Assembly: GCF_015291645.1 (NCBI RefSeq)
Contig: NZ_CP030055.1
Location: 6,200,001-6,264,000 of the forward strand
DNA length: 64,000 nucleotides
Direction of reading: 5' to 3'
Origin: Bradyrhizobium sp. CCBAU 53340
GTDB taxonomy: Bacteria > Pseudomonadota > Alphaproteobacteria > Rhizobiales > Xanthobacteraceae
Part shown: one piece after another, positions 52,910-61,573 of the stretch
Layout: every line of letters begins with the position of its first letter
How positions within the stretch are numbered: position 1 is the first letter of the stretch
Translations under genes and position numbers: made by a program
Notes under the pieces: model-generated
Database searches by the model: none
What the model saw: the letters and a program-made list of their open reading frames with translations, nothing else
What the model was told of the DNA's origin: nothing

Positions 52910-53366
52910 GTCAGCCGAGGCGGCCTGATCCACGTTTGCCCCCAAATCGTCGACGATCCCGGGCAAGGATAGGCTGCTTGTCTTAAGGTCGGGTGTGGAG
53001 GATCACGTCAGCCGCGCACCGTCCGGCAGGGGAACCGCGATGCTTGCGATGCAGTCCGATCGCTTTGAATGGGCCCCGCGAGCTTGGCGAGCGCGGCGCT
53101 TTAATCAGTCGTTCACCCCGGCGCAGAAGCTGAGTCCATCTTTTGAGCAGAAACACGAGAACGACGCGAAGCCGGCGCGGGGTTTCCCCGGCGCATCCGT
53201 AATCCAACGGAGACTGCCGTAACGAGGCGCCATATGTCGGCAATCAGAGTCCTCGCCAGCCGGGGCACCACACGAGGACGGATTGACCGAATATTAACCA
53301 TAATCGGATGTCGTGAGCCATTGCTGGATCGGGATTGGGCTCGATATGCCGAAGGCAGGCGGGGGC
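52910..53366. other. 457-base gap between GGDEF-EAL and porin-cytochrome genes
   Basis: I see no convincing gene. TTAACCAT at about 53294-53301 matches a CtrA half site but is isolated. TTGACC at 53284-53289 is a possible -35 for the downstream gene without a good -10. The frames here show no conserved features. Confidence 0.4.
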
Positions 53367-54725
53367 ATGAGGCGGAACTCGGTGCTTTCGCTTCATGGGT
53401 GCGCGTGGTCACTGGTCGCTTCGTTCGCCGCGTTGCTCGTCGTTCTGACGATCAGCCAGCCGGCGCGGGCGCTCCCGTCATTTGCGGTCCAGACCGGGCA
53501 ACCCTGCGCCGCCTGCCACATCGGCGCGTTCGGTCCGCAGCTCACGCCCTATGGGCGGGACTTCAAATTGCACGGCTATGTCGCAAGCGACGGCAATGAC
53601 CACGGACTGCCGCTGGCATTCACGACGCAATTCTCGTTCACTCACACCGCGCAGCCCCAGGATGGGGGAGCCGCGCCGGGTTTCAAGCCGAACGACAATT
53701 TTGCCGTCGATCAGTTGTCGCTCTACTACGCCGGAAAAGTGACCTCGAACCTCGGCGCGTTCGTCGAGTTGAACTTCGACGGGGTGGCTCAACAGGCCAA
53801 GCTGAACAACATGGACGTTCGCTACGCCAAGGAAGGTGAATTGTTCGGGCAGGAACTGCTCTGGGGCATCACGGCCAACAACAGCCCGACCGTGCAGGAT
53901 CCCTGGAATTCCACCCCGGTCTGGGGATTTCCCTACAACAGCTCGCCGCTGGCACCGACCCCGATGGCCACGACCCTCGTCGACAATTCGCTCGGTCAGC
54001 GCGTCCTCGGCGTTGGCGCGTATTCGGTCTGGAACAACCTCCTGTATCTGGAAGGCGATGTCTACAAGGGGTTGGACCGAGGCGTGTTACGGGCAACGGG
54101 CCAAGTGCCTGACGACAGCGACCAGACCTCATCCTTCCTTCCCTACGCGCGCGTGGCATTGCTCAAGGACTGGGAGCGTCATCACGTCGAGGTGGGCGCC
54201 TATATGTTGTCGGGAAGCGTGGTTCCGGGGGGCGGCCAGACCCTGGGCCTTCCGGTCCGGAAAACAGACGTCGCGCTCGATGCAACTTACCAATTCATCA
54301 CCGACGCGGCCAAGGTGACCAGCGACCGCTTGTCGGCGCACGCCACCTACATCCATGAGACTGCCTCGATGGCGGGCAGCGACGCGCTGGCGCTGGGAGC
54401 GCTACCGAACCATTGGCTCGACGTCATGCGCGCCGACGTCTCCTACAGCTTCGCTGCGACCGTCACGCCATCGGTGCAGTATTTCCGGACCGCCGGAACG
54501 TCCGACGGCAACTATTGGGGCACTGCAAACGGAAGCCCCAACTCCGATGGCATGATCTTCGAGGTGGCCTACGTGCCCTGGGGCAAGCCGGATTCGCCGT
54601 TTCCAAACATGAACCTGCGATTGGCGGTGCAATACGTCAATTATTTCAGGTTCGACGGCACGACCGCAGGCGCCAGCAGGAACAATAATTTCTATTTCAG
54701 CCTGTGGACCGCCGTGAAATTCTAG
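53367..54725 (+). CDS. Outer-membrane porin-like protein with c-type haem site
   Basis: 452 aa from ATG 53367 (53346 or GTG 53313 would lengthen the leader). The signal peptide ends near QPARA. The mature N-terminus carries CAACH (47-51) in LPSFAVQTGQPCAACHIGAFGP, a c-type haem site. The rest reads as a beta barrel with alternating aromatic residues and ends ...FYFSLWTAVKF, an outer-membrane C-terminal Phe. One protein thus joins a haem with a porin. Electron transfer across the outer membrane is plausible but inferred; the cupredoxin gene follows at 33 bases. Confidence 0.75.
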   Translation: MRRNSVLSLHGCAWSLVASFAALLVVLTISQPARALPSFAVQTGQPCAACHIGAFGPQLTPYGRDFKLHGYVASDGNDHGLPLAFTTQFSFTHTAQPQDGGAAPGFKPNDNFAVDQLSLYYAGKVTSNLGAFVELNFDGVAQQAKLNNMDVRYAKEGELFGQELLWGITANNSPTVQDPWNSTPVWGFPYNSSPLAPTPMATTLVDNSLGQRVLGVGAYSVWNNLLYLEGDVYKGLDRGVLRATGQVPDDSDQTSSFLPYARVALLKDWERHHVEVGAYMLSGSVVPGGGQTLGLPVRKTDVALDATYQFITDAAKVTSDRLSAHATYIHETASMAGSDALALGALPNHWLDVMRADVSYSFAATVTPSVQYFRTAGTSDGNYWGTANGSPNSDGMIFEVAYVPWGKPDSPFPNMNLRLAVQYVNYFRFDGTTAGASRNNNFYFSLWTAVKF

Positions 54726-54757
54726 CTGGTATCGCCATGCAAGCTCGGAAAGTTCCA

Positions 54758-55087
54758 ATGTCCAATCGCCTCGCCATTGCCATTGCCATCTTGCTCGGCT
54801 TCACCGTTGCCGTGTCGGCGGCGGGCACGCTGAAGGTGATTCAGCGTGGATTGGCCTTGACTCCGGATTCCGCCACGATCGCAAAAGGCGATCGGCTGAT
54901 CTTCACCAACGACGACGATGTCATCCACAACATCCATGTTTTCGGGCCGGGCGGTGAAGACGACAGTGTCGACCTTGGCCTTCAGAAGCCAGGCAAGACT
55001 CTCACTTACAAATTCGACAGGCTGGGCAGCTACAGGGTCCGCTGCAACATTCATCCATCCGTCAAGATGTCGGTGCAGGTCAAATAA
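54758..55087 (+). CDS. Periplasmic cupredoxin (type 1 copper protein)
   Basis: 109 aa from ATG 54758, with GGAAAG upstream; the longer frame overlaps the porin gene. The signal peptide (about 1-22) is followed by a cupredoxin fold with copper ligands expected at His57 or His60 (VIHNIHVF), Cys96, His99 (RCNIHPS) and Met104. It can carry single electrons in the periplasm. It lies right after the porin-cytochrome gene, so electron exchange between the two is the natural guess. Confidence 0.8.
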   Translation: MSNRLAIAIAILLGFTVAVSAAGTLKVIQRGLALTPDSATIAKGDRLIFTNDDDVIHNIHVFGPGGEDDSVDLGLQKPGKTLTYKFDRLGSYRVRCNIHPSVKMSVQVK

Positions 55088-55114
55088 CAGGTGTGGATTG
55101 GCGCCTGGCATCGG

Positions 55115-55498
55115 TCAGCCGCGATAGGCGACGCAGTCGATTTCCACCTTGCAATCCACCACCATGCTCGACACCACGCAGGCCCGCGCCGGCGGATTGG
55201 CGCCGAAATATTCGGCGAAGACCTTGTTGAAGCTCTGGAAGTCCCGGGGGTCGTCGAGCCAGACGCCGCAACGCACGACGTCTTTCGGCTCGTAGCCGGC
55301 TTCAGTCAGGATCGCGAGCATGTTGCGGATGGCCTTGTGCGATTGCGCGATGATGCCGCCCTCGATCACCTCGCCATTCTCCATCGGCGTCTGGCCGGAG
55401 ACGTAGAGCCAGCCATCGGCTTCCACCGCACGGGCAAACGGAAGGTGCTGGCCGCCGGTGCCGGTGCCGCCGGCCGCGCCGTATCGTTTCAACGTCAT
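55115..55498 (-). CDS. RidA family protein
   Basis: 127 aa with AGGACATCATGCA before ATG. The pattern LYVSGQTP and the conserved Arg of RidA in VVRCGVWLDDPRDF are present. RidA proteins hydrolyse reactive enamine/imine intermediates from amino-acid metabolism. It is the last gene of the minus-strand operon with the D-aminoacylase-like enzyme and the MFS transporter, where D-amino-acid breakdown would produce such intermediates. Confidence 0.92.
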   Translation of the reverse strand: MTLKRYGAAGGTGTGGQHLPFARAVEADGWLYVSGQTPMENGEVIEGGIIAQSHKAIRNMLAILTEAGYEPKDVVRCGVWLDDPRDFQSFNKVFAEYFGANPPARACVVSSMVVDCKVEIDCVAYRG

Positions 55499-55522
55499 TG
55501 CATGATGTCCTGTGTGTCGTGA

Positions 55523-57133
55523 TTACGTCAGAGCCCGGCCCGGCCGCGCGAAGGTGCTGCGGCCGTCTGCGACTACGGCTTCCCCGGCGACGAAGACCGC
55601 ACGGATGCCTGCAGGCATTTCCGTCGGCGTCTCGAACGTCGCCTTGTCCATGATGGTCTCGTCGAACAGCGTGAGATCGGCGATCATGCCCGGCCGCAGG
55701 ATGCCGCGATCGGACAGGCCGAAGCGCTGCGCCGGCATCGCGGTCATCCGCCGCACGGCATCCTCCAGCGTGAACCAGCCCTGCTCGCGCGTGAGCCGGC
55801 CGGCGACGCGCGGGAAGCTGCCATAGGCGCGCGGATGCGGCTTGGTACCCGGGCGCGGAATGCCGTCAGAGCCGACCATATGCAGGCGATGGGTGAAGGC
55901 GGCGCGCAAGTCCGCCTCGTCGAGCTGAAACATGATGATGCCGGTCTGGCCCTGGTCCTCCTCGATGCAGCGGACCATCAGATCGAACGGCGAGATGCCG
56001 AGCTCGCGCGCGGCATCGACCATCGACTTGCCCTCGAGCGGCTTCAGCGCGGGATTGGCGGTGGCGGAGATGCGCACATTGTGCCAGCCGATCAGCACGA
56101 TCTTGGACTGCGCCGCATGCGGATCGGGATCGCCCTCCTCCACCAGGACGCGCAGCGCCTCGCGCTTGGCGGGATCACGCAGTCGCGCAAGCAACGCGTC
56201 GATGCCACCCTCGAGCGCCGCCGGCGGCAGCAATTGCAGCATGTAAGAGCTGCCGGCGGGATAGGGATACATGTCGAAGGAGATGTCGACGCCTTCCGCG
56301 CGCGCGGCCTCCAGCCGGTCGAGCGCTTTGGGGATGGCGCCCCAGTTCGGCTTTCCCGCCGATTGCAGATGCGACAGCAACCCGGCCGCGCCTGAGGCGC
56401 GCAGGATCGCGATGAACTCGTCGATGGATTGCAGGAGGCCCGCTTCGTAGCTGCGGACATGCGCGGTGAGCAGCTTACCGTGCGCGCGCACGGTCTCTGC
56501 CAGCGCGTTGAGCTCGTTGCTGTCGGCATAGGCGCTCGGCGGGTAGACCAGACCGAGCGAGAGGCCGGCCGCTCCTTGCGTGAGCTGCTGCGCCAGCAGC
56601 GTCTGCATCGAAGCGATCTCCTCGCGGCTCGCCGCGCGGCGCTCGTAGCCGAGCACGGCGAGACGGATCGCGGCATGCCCGACCAGGGAGACGAGGTTGA
56701 GTGCCACGCCCGGCCCTTCCAGGGCCTGCTTGTAACCATCAAAGCTGTCGAAGACTTCGGTCGGCCTGACTTCGCCGGCAAGCCCTGAGAAATGCAGCCG
56801 CACCATCTCGGCAGAGCCTGCGGTCGCCGGATAGAGCGAGAAGCAGCAATTGCCGACGACGAGCGTGGTCACGCCCTGCAAGACCTTCTCGGGCCTGTCG
56901 GGCTCCCGCAAACAGATCAGATCGTCGTGGCAATGGGCGTCGATGAAGCCGGGCGCGAGATAGCACCCGCGCGCGTCGATGATGTCGGCATCCTCCGCCG
57001 GCAGGGCGGCGCCGATCGCCGCGATGCGGCTGCCGCTGATGCGCAAGTCGGCCTCGAACCACGGCGCACCGGTGCCGTCGATCAGACGCGCGTTGCGGAT
57101 CAGTGTGTCCTTGCTGCCGGAATTCTGGGGCAT
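55523..57133 (-). CDS. N-acyl-D-amino-acid deacylase (D-aminoacylase family)
   Basis: 536 aa from ATG 57133. Amidohydrolase with the metal motif PGFIDAHCHDDL (about 62-73) and the Cys-containing VVGNCCFS typical of D-aminoacylase; the later LLTAHVRSYEAG and HLQSAGKPNWG regions hold more metal and substrate ligands. It releases D-amino acids from N-acyl-D-amino acids. Between an MFS transporter (10 bases upstream) and RidA (24 bases downstream). Confidence 0.9.
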   Translation of the reverse strand: MPQNSGSKDTLIRNARLIDGTGAPWFEADLRISGSRIAAIGAALPAEDADIIDARGCYLAPGFIDAHCHDDLICLREPDRPEKVLQGVTTLVVGNCCFSLYPATAGSAEMVRLHFSGLAGEVRPTEVFDSFDGYKQALEGPGVALNLVSLVGHAAIRLAVLGYERRAASREEIASMQTLLAQQLTQGAAGLSLGLVYPPSAYADSNELNALAETVRAHGKLLTAHVRSYEAGLLQSIDEFIAILRASGAAGLLSHLQSAGKPNWGAIPKALDRLEAARAEGVDISFDMYPYPAGSSYMLQLLPPAALEGGIDALLARLRDPAKREALRVLVEEGDPDPHAAQSKIVLIGWHNVRISATANPALKPLEGKSMVDAARELGISPFDLMVRCIEEDQGQTGIIMFQLDEADLRAAFTHRLHMVGSDGIPRPGTKPHPRAYGSFPRVAGRLTREQGWFTLEDAVRRMTAMPAQRFGLSDRGILRPGMIADLTLFDETIMDKATFETPTEMPAGIRAVFVAGEAVVADGRSTFARPGRALT

Positions 57134-57143
57134 GCCCCTCTCC

Positions 57144-58463
57144 TCAGTGAATAGGCACGGCGCCGGGCAGTGAGACCTCTTCGTAATCGGGGATCGACTC
57201 GATCCGTCCGAGCACCACGACATAGAAGAAGATGCCGATCAGCAGCACGACACCGGCGATCATGAAAGCGCCGGCAAAGGATTGGGTCCAGTCGACTACG
57301 ATCCCGGTCACGATCGGCGCGAGCACGCCCATCATGTTGTTGGTGAAATTCAGGATGCCGCCGACGGTTCCCGCGCCGCCCTTGGGCGCGATCAACGACA
57401 CGATCGAGGAGCCGACGGGCGCGGCGGCCGACAGGCCCGCGATCGCGATCGACAGCCACAGCAGCGCCCAGCCCGGCTTCACGGTGAAGGCGGCGCCGAT
57501 CACGGCGAGCCCCATGAGCATGCCGACAATGATCACGGACTGGCGCACCCGCGTCGAGTCGTAGCCGCGCGCGATCAGGTGATCGACCAGGAAGCCGCCG
57601 ATCAAGAGGTCCGACAAGCTCGCGAAGATCCAGGGAATGGTCGAATAGCCCGCGGCCGACATCAGGTTCATATGCATGGTCTGGGCGAGATAGCCCGGCA
57701 GCCAGGTCAGGAAGAGATAGAAGGTGTAGCCATAGGCGGAGAAGCCGATGGTCAGGCCCCAGACCTTGCGGTTGCGCAGGAGGTAGCCGAGCATGCGGCT
57801 CTGTCCGGCCGTGGCCGGACCTTCCGGCGTGCCGCCACCGGCGATGATGTAGTCATGCTCAGCCTTCGAGAGCTTCGGATCCTCGCTCGGATTGCGATAG
57901 ATGACATAGTAGGCGACGAAATAGAGGAAGCTCAGAACCGCGGTGACGCCAAAGCCCCAGCGCCAGCCGTAGAGGAAGATCACATAGGCGACCAGCGGCA
58001 CGCCGATCACGTTGGAGAACTTTGCGGCGGAATCGAAGATCGCGGTCGAGCGCGCGCGCTCGTCGAGCGGAAACCAGTGGCCGGTCGCCTTCTGGCTGGC
58101 CGGAAAGGCCGGCGCTTCCGCGACGCCGAGCAGCAAACGCGCGGCGGCGATGCCCCAGAGACCGCTGGCGAGCGCGGTGATGGCGGCGGCGACCGCCCAG
58201 AGGAAGCTGCTGGCACGGCCAACCATGGTGACGCCGAAACGGTCGAGCACCATGCCGCCGGGAACTTGCAGCAGCGAATAGGTCCAGAAGAACGCGCTGC
58301 CGAGCAGGCCGATATCGGTGGCGGTGAGGCCCAGCTCCTTGGTGAGCTCGGGCGTCGCGGCGGAGAGCCCGACGCGATCGATGTAGTTGATGAGAATTCC
58401 GACGCCGAGAAGACAACCGATCAGCCAGCGTCGCCCGGGTACCTGTTGGCCTGCCTTCGCCAT
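57144..58463 (-). CDS. MFS transporter, anion:cation symporter type
   Basis: 439 aa with 12 predicted membrane helices. The sequence GLLGSAFFWTYSLLQVPGGMVLDRFG is the loop and helix typical of the ACS/GudP group, and ARLLLGVAEAPAFPASQKATG supports it. Probably takes up the acidic N-acyl amino acid used by the downstream deacylase (inference from context). It is preceded by an inverted-repeat operator and lies between the IclR regulator and the deacylase. Confidence 0.9.
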   Translation of the reverse strand: MAKAGQQVPGRRWLIGCLLGVGILINYIDRVGLSAATPELTKELGLTATDIGLLGSAFFWTYSLLQVPGGMVLDRFGVTMVGRASSFLWAVAAAITALASGLWGIAAARLLLGVAEAPAFPASQKATGHWFPLDERARSTAIFDSAAKFSNVIGVPLVAYVIFLYGWRWGFGVTAVLSFLYFVAYYVIYRNPSEDPKLSKAEHDYIIAGGGTPEGPATAGQSRMLGYLLRNRKVWGLTIGFSAYGYTFYLFLTWLPGYLAQTMHMNLMSAAGYSTIPWIFASLSDLLIGGFLVDHLIARGYDSTRVRQSVIIVGMLMGLAVIGAAFTVKPGWALLWLSIAIAGLSAAAPVGSSIVSLIAPKGGAGTVGGILNFTNNMMGVLAPIVTGIVVDWTQSFAGAFMIAGVVLLIGIFFYVVVLGRIESIPDYEEVSLPGAVPIH

Positions 58464-58502
58464 TTCGAATCCTCGCTCGGAAAACGCAGGATCGCGTCTC
58501 TC

Positions 58503-58518
58503 GCCCCCGAGAGGGGGC
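58503..58518 (-). repeat. Stable short hairpin in leader of MFS gene
   Basis: GCCCCC-GAGA-GGGGGC on the plus strand, a perfect 6-bp stem with a 4-base loop, 40 bases before the MFS start. It may affect translation or mark the leader. Confidence 0.4.
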
Positions 58519-58546
58519 AGGAGACTGTCGCGACGCCTGCAATGAC

Positions 58547-58568
58547 ATTGTCTCTTATAGTGGACAAT
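58547..58568. promoter_or_regulatory. Candidate IclR operator before the MFS gene
   Basis: ATTGTC (58547-58552), TCT, TATA, GTG, GACAAT (58563-58568): a 22-bp dyad with perfect outer arms and centre. A direct copy TCTTATAG at 58553 recurs at 58573. It lies 84-105 bases upstream of the MFS start. Confidence 0.5.
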
Positions 58569-58700
58569 ATTATCTTATAGCGTCACGTTAGATATCGGGG
58601 CGGCGTCATGTCAAGCCCTGGATGTCGAGCCTTGGCCGCGCGCCGACGCGCGCCGATGCGGATGCATCGGTCGCGACACGGCCGGTCGGCTCAGGTCAAC

Positions 58701-59471
58701 TCAGGGACGATCCGAGAGTTCGGTTGCGGTAGCGACGAGGTCGTCGAGCAGCGCGGTCCTGCGTTCCTTCAGCGAGTCCGCGGGAATGACGAAACAAAGC
58801 GTCGCGACCGCGACACCCTTCTTGTCGCGAATGGGGGCGGCAAGACACGACGTGAACCGATCGGACAGTGCCGTTGTCACGCATTTGCCGTCGCGCCTCG
58901 CGCGCGCGATATCCTTGATGAAATCATCGACATCGAGCACGCGGCCGTCAGGAAGGCGAAAATCCTCTCTGGGAACGAACGCGCGAATTTCCGCCGGGCT
59001 CATATGATCCAGCAGCAGCCTGCCGGATGCCGTCCATGGCAGCGGCACCTCGATGCCGACATCCGTCGTGATCCGAAACAGGCCCGAGCCGTCCCTGGTA
59101 TCGACCACCACATATTTGCGGCCACGCAGGGCGCAGAGCTGCGCAGTGGCGCTGTGCTGGGTCGCGAGCCGGTTAAGCGCTTCGCGGCACCGGCGGTGCA
59201 AGGGGTTCGCTTCCGCATAGGCCCGACCGTAGAGATGCACCGCCTTACCGAAATAGACCTGGCCGCCCTCGCCGACGCTCTCCAGCAGATCCGCCTCGAT
59301 CAGGCGGTTGGCGATGGCATAGACGGTCGATCGCGGCGCGCCCATCTGCTTGGCGAGATCGCTGAGCTTGGAGGGCGCACGCAAATGCAGCAGCGCTTCC
59401 AGGAGATCGATGGTCCGATCAATCCCGTTCTGGCGTTCCGCGGGCGAGGTGCCCTTCTTGGGTGCGGCCAA
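58701..59471 (-). CDS. IclR family transcriptional regulator
   Basis: 256 aa. N-terminal winged helix (KLSDLAKQMGAPRSTVYAIANRLIE, read in parts SDLAKQMG and PRSTVYAIANRL) and a C-terminal effector domain with GKCVTTALSDRFTSCLAAPIRDKKG. IclR regulators respond to small organic acids. It is upstream of the MFS-deacylase-RidA genes on the same strand and probably controls them. Confidence 0.9.
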   Translation of the reverse strand: MAAPKKGTSPAERQNGIDRTIDLLEALLHLRAPSKLSDLAKQMGAPRSTVYAIANRLIEADLLESVGEGGQVYFGKAVHLYGRAYAEANPLHRRCREALNRLATQHSATAQLCALRGRKYVVVDTRDGSGLFRITTDVGIEVPLPWTASGRLLLDHMSPAEIRAFVPREDFRLPDGRVLDVDDFIKDIARARRDGKCVTTALSDRFTSCLAAPIRDKKGVAVATLCFVIPADSLKERRTALLDDLVATATELSDRP

Positions 59472-59539
59472 ACTTCAAAAATCCTTCGTCAGCTTCGCGC
59501 CAGCGGTTTTGGCATAAATGGCGCCGACGGTATAGCGTG

Positions 59540-60346
59540 TCAGCCGGAAAGAAAGTGCACCAGGTCCATCATGCCTTGCCCCCCACCATCAGGAATGGCG
59601 TCCAGTTGCTCGCGCGGTTGCTTCTGCCTGTTGACCCAGAACGTGGGATAGCCGAACAGTTTTGCGCCGGAGGCGTCCCAGCCGGCGAAAGCGGCAAACA
59701 GAATCTCCTCGCGCTTCAGCCCGAATGCATCCACGCCCATCTGGTAGGCGCGCGGATCGGGCTTGTAGGCCCGCACCGCATCCGTGCTCAGCTGAAATTC
59801 GAAAGCACCCTCAAGCTCGGTCCCGCGGATATTGCCGTCGAACATGGCGGGCGAGAAATTGCTCAGGAATGCCAGCCGCAAGCCGGTTTCCTTCAACATG
59901 GACATGGCCGGCAGGACGTCGGGCCAGATTGGCATTTTAAGATAGCCCTCGACCAGCGCACTTCGCTTGACAGCGGTCAGTTCAAGATCGAGCGACTTGC
60001 AGGCAAACACCAGGGCATCGTCGATGACAGCAAGAAAGTCGCGATAATGCCCTGTCATGGTGCGGAGCCAAGTGTACTCGAACTGCTTCGTTCGCCAGAC
60101 GCTTGACAGCTCGGCACCGCGTCCCGGAAACAGGTTCTCGGCGAGAGCGAAGATCGGACGCGGATCGAAGATCGGAAAGCCGTCGAACGCAATTGCTTTG
60201 ATCGGCGTCGTTGCTCCCGGGGACGAGCTTGCAATTCCGGATACGGCAGCAAGCGACGTGATCGCGAGAAGTTGGCGACGGCTGAAGGGCATCTGGGCGT
60301 TCTCATGCGGGGGACGATCCGAATTCGGGCGCGACGTGTCCGGCAT
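59540..60346 (-). CDS. Tat-exported HAD, haloacid-dehalogenase type II-like
   Basis: 268 aa from the first ATG, or 250 aa from ATG 60292 which begins PFSRRQLLAITSLAAV, a Tat-type signal ending near SPGA. HAD nucleophile in IAFDGFPIFDP, then WRTKQFEYTWLRTMTGHY, FLSNFSP, YKPDPRAY and GWDASGAKLFGYPTFWVNR follow the type II dehalogenase pattern. Against well-studied enzymes the loop after the nucleophile is one residue shorter and lacks the usual Thr, and the Asn before the acidic Asp is Gly. Dehalogenase activity is therefore doubtful. Confidence 0.75.
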   Translation of the reverse strand: MPDTSRPNSDRPPHENAQMPFSRRQLLAITSLAAVSGIASSSPGATTPIKAIAFDGFPIFDPRPIFALAENLFPGRGAELSSVWRTKQFEYTWLRTMTGHYRDFLAVIDDALVFACKSLDLELTAVKRSALVEGYLKMPIWPDVLPAMSMLKETGLRLAFLSNFSPAMFDGNIRGTELEGAFEFQLSTDAVRAYKPDPRAYQMGVDAFGLKREEILFAAFAGWDASGAKLFGYPTFWVNRQKQPREQLDAIPDGGGQGMMDLVHFLSG

Positions 60347-60456
60347 CGGCCGAACACGTCGCGGCGATCATGATTGTCCATCCGCCTGCAATATTCCCGG
60401 CTGCATCGGATCAGAGCCGCCACGCGCACGAGGGCTCACACCCTGGTGCAGGCAGA

Positions 60457-60924
60457 TCAGGACCCCTGCATATAGCGAACCGGGTTTTCGGGGTCGGCTC
60501 TGAAGATGCCGGCAACTTCCGCGAAGAGGGTCGATACTGCATCTTGCTTGAGATCGTCGAAGCGCTCGAAACTGAAGTTGTTGCCGCCCACGCGCAATTC
60601 GCCGAGTTTGCCGGCGTAGCGGGATACGACCGGCGCGCCTTGCCTCGTCACCGCCACATACACGCTGATGTAGTTCTTCTGGAGCGCAACACCGATCACC
60701 GGCCAGTCCGTGCTCTTTCCTGATTTGATGGCGTAGCGAAACTTGCCATAGCCGATTATCTTCATGCGCATGCCTGCCTCTCCGGCCGGCGTTCCCTGAT
60801 GGAAATGGCGCTTGAGGGCCGGTGCGGCCGAGACAATCAGCTTGTGCAACGCGATCAGGTCGCGCTTTCGCTCCGGATCGAAATCGAGATAGGCCTGCAA
60901 TGTATCGGCGGTGACGCGGAACAT
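60457..60924 (-). CDS. DUF1801 family protein
   Basis: 155 aa. The DUF1801/YdhG-like fold is suggested by PERKRDLIALHKLIVSAAP, KIIGYGKFRYAIKSG and WPVIGVALQKNYISVY. Members are small proteins of unclear role, often with a C-terminal FDDL helix as here. It begins 20 bases downstream of the GNAT gene on the same strand and may be translated with it. Confidence 0.82.
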   Translation of the reverse strand: MFRVTADTLQAYLDFDPERKRDLIALHKLIVSAAPALKRHFHQGTPAGEAGMRMKIIGYGKFRYAIKSGKSTDWPVIGVALQKNYISVYVAVTRQGAPVVSRYAGKLGELRVGGNNFSFERFDDLKQDAVSTLFAEVAGIFRADPENPVRYMQGS

Positions 60925-60944
60925 GTGAGCCTCGAGTTGGTGCG

Positions 60945-61460
60945 CTACTCCCGCGCCTTGCTCCAGTCAGGGGCCACCGTGCCCGAGACGCCTTCGAAGG
61001 CGCCGTCGACGAGCTCGAATACGAGGACGCGCGCGGCATCGACCGGGCCCGGCATGGTGACGCGGCCCTTCGGGACAAGCTTGAAGCCGACGCGGCTGTA
61101 ATAGGGCTCGTCGCCGACCAGCAGCACGATGCGGTGCCCCTTGTCCCTCGCATCCTTCAGGGCCCGCTCCATCAGCATGCGGCCGATGCCACGGCTGCGG
61201 AACGGAGGCTCGACCGTGAGGGGGCCGAGCAGCAGCGCCGGCGTCTCGCCGATCATCACAGGCAATTGCCTGACCGAGCCGACCAGCAGCGTGCCGATGC
61301 GGGCGGTGAAGGAGACGTCGAGCAGATGGTCGACGTGCTCGCGGATGCGATAGGCGCTGAGCACGAAACGGCCGGGGCCGAACGTGCGCTCGTGCAGCCG
61401 CTCGATCGCCTGGGCGTCGCCCGGGGCTTCCGGGCGGATGGTGATGGAGAGATCGTTCAT
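60945..61460 (-). CDS. GNAT family N-acetyltransferase
   Basis: 171 aa. Acetyl-CoA binding loop is in FRSRGIGRMLMERALKDARDKG; LLLGPLTVEP precedes it and PYYSRVGFKLVP follows, as in the YhbS-like group. Transfers an acetyl group to an unknown amine. Confidence 0.9.
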   Translation of the reverse strand: MNDLSITIRPEAPGDAQAIERLHERTFGPGRFVLSAYRIREHVDHLLDVSFTARIGTLLVGSVRQLPVMIGETPALLLGPLTVEPPFRSRGIGRMLMERALKDARDKGHRIVLLVGDEPYYSRVGFKLVPKGRVTMPGPVDAARVLVFELVDGAFEGVSGTVAPDWSKARE

Positions 61461-61573
61461 GTCATCAAAGCGTTTTCAAGCGAAGTGGATCCCGGTTCGC
61501 GTTAAAGAAAACGCGTCAATAGAGGATTCCGAGTAGCATCTTGACGTCGTGCCGTCCATGGGAGCGCACCACG

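Noticed and set aside
52995..53222. 75-codon plus-strand frame in the gap before the porin-cytochrome gene
   Set aside because: No ribosome site, no signal or domain, composition like non-coding DNA.
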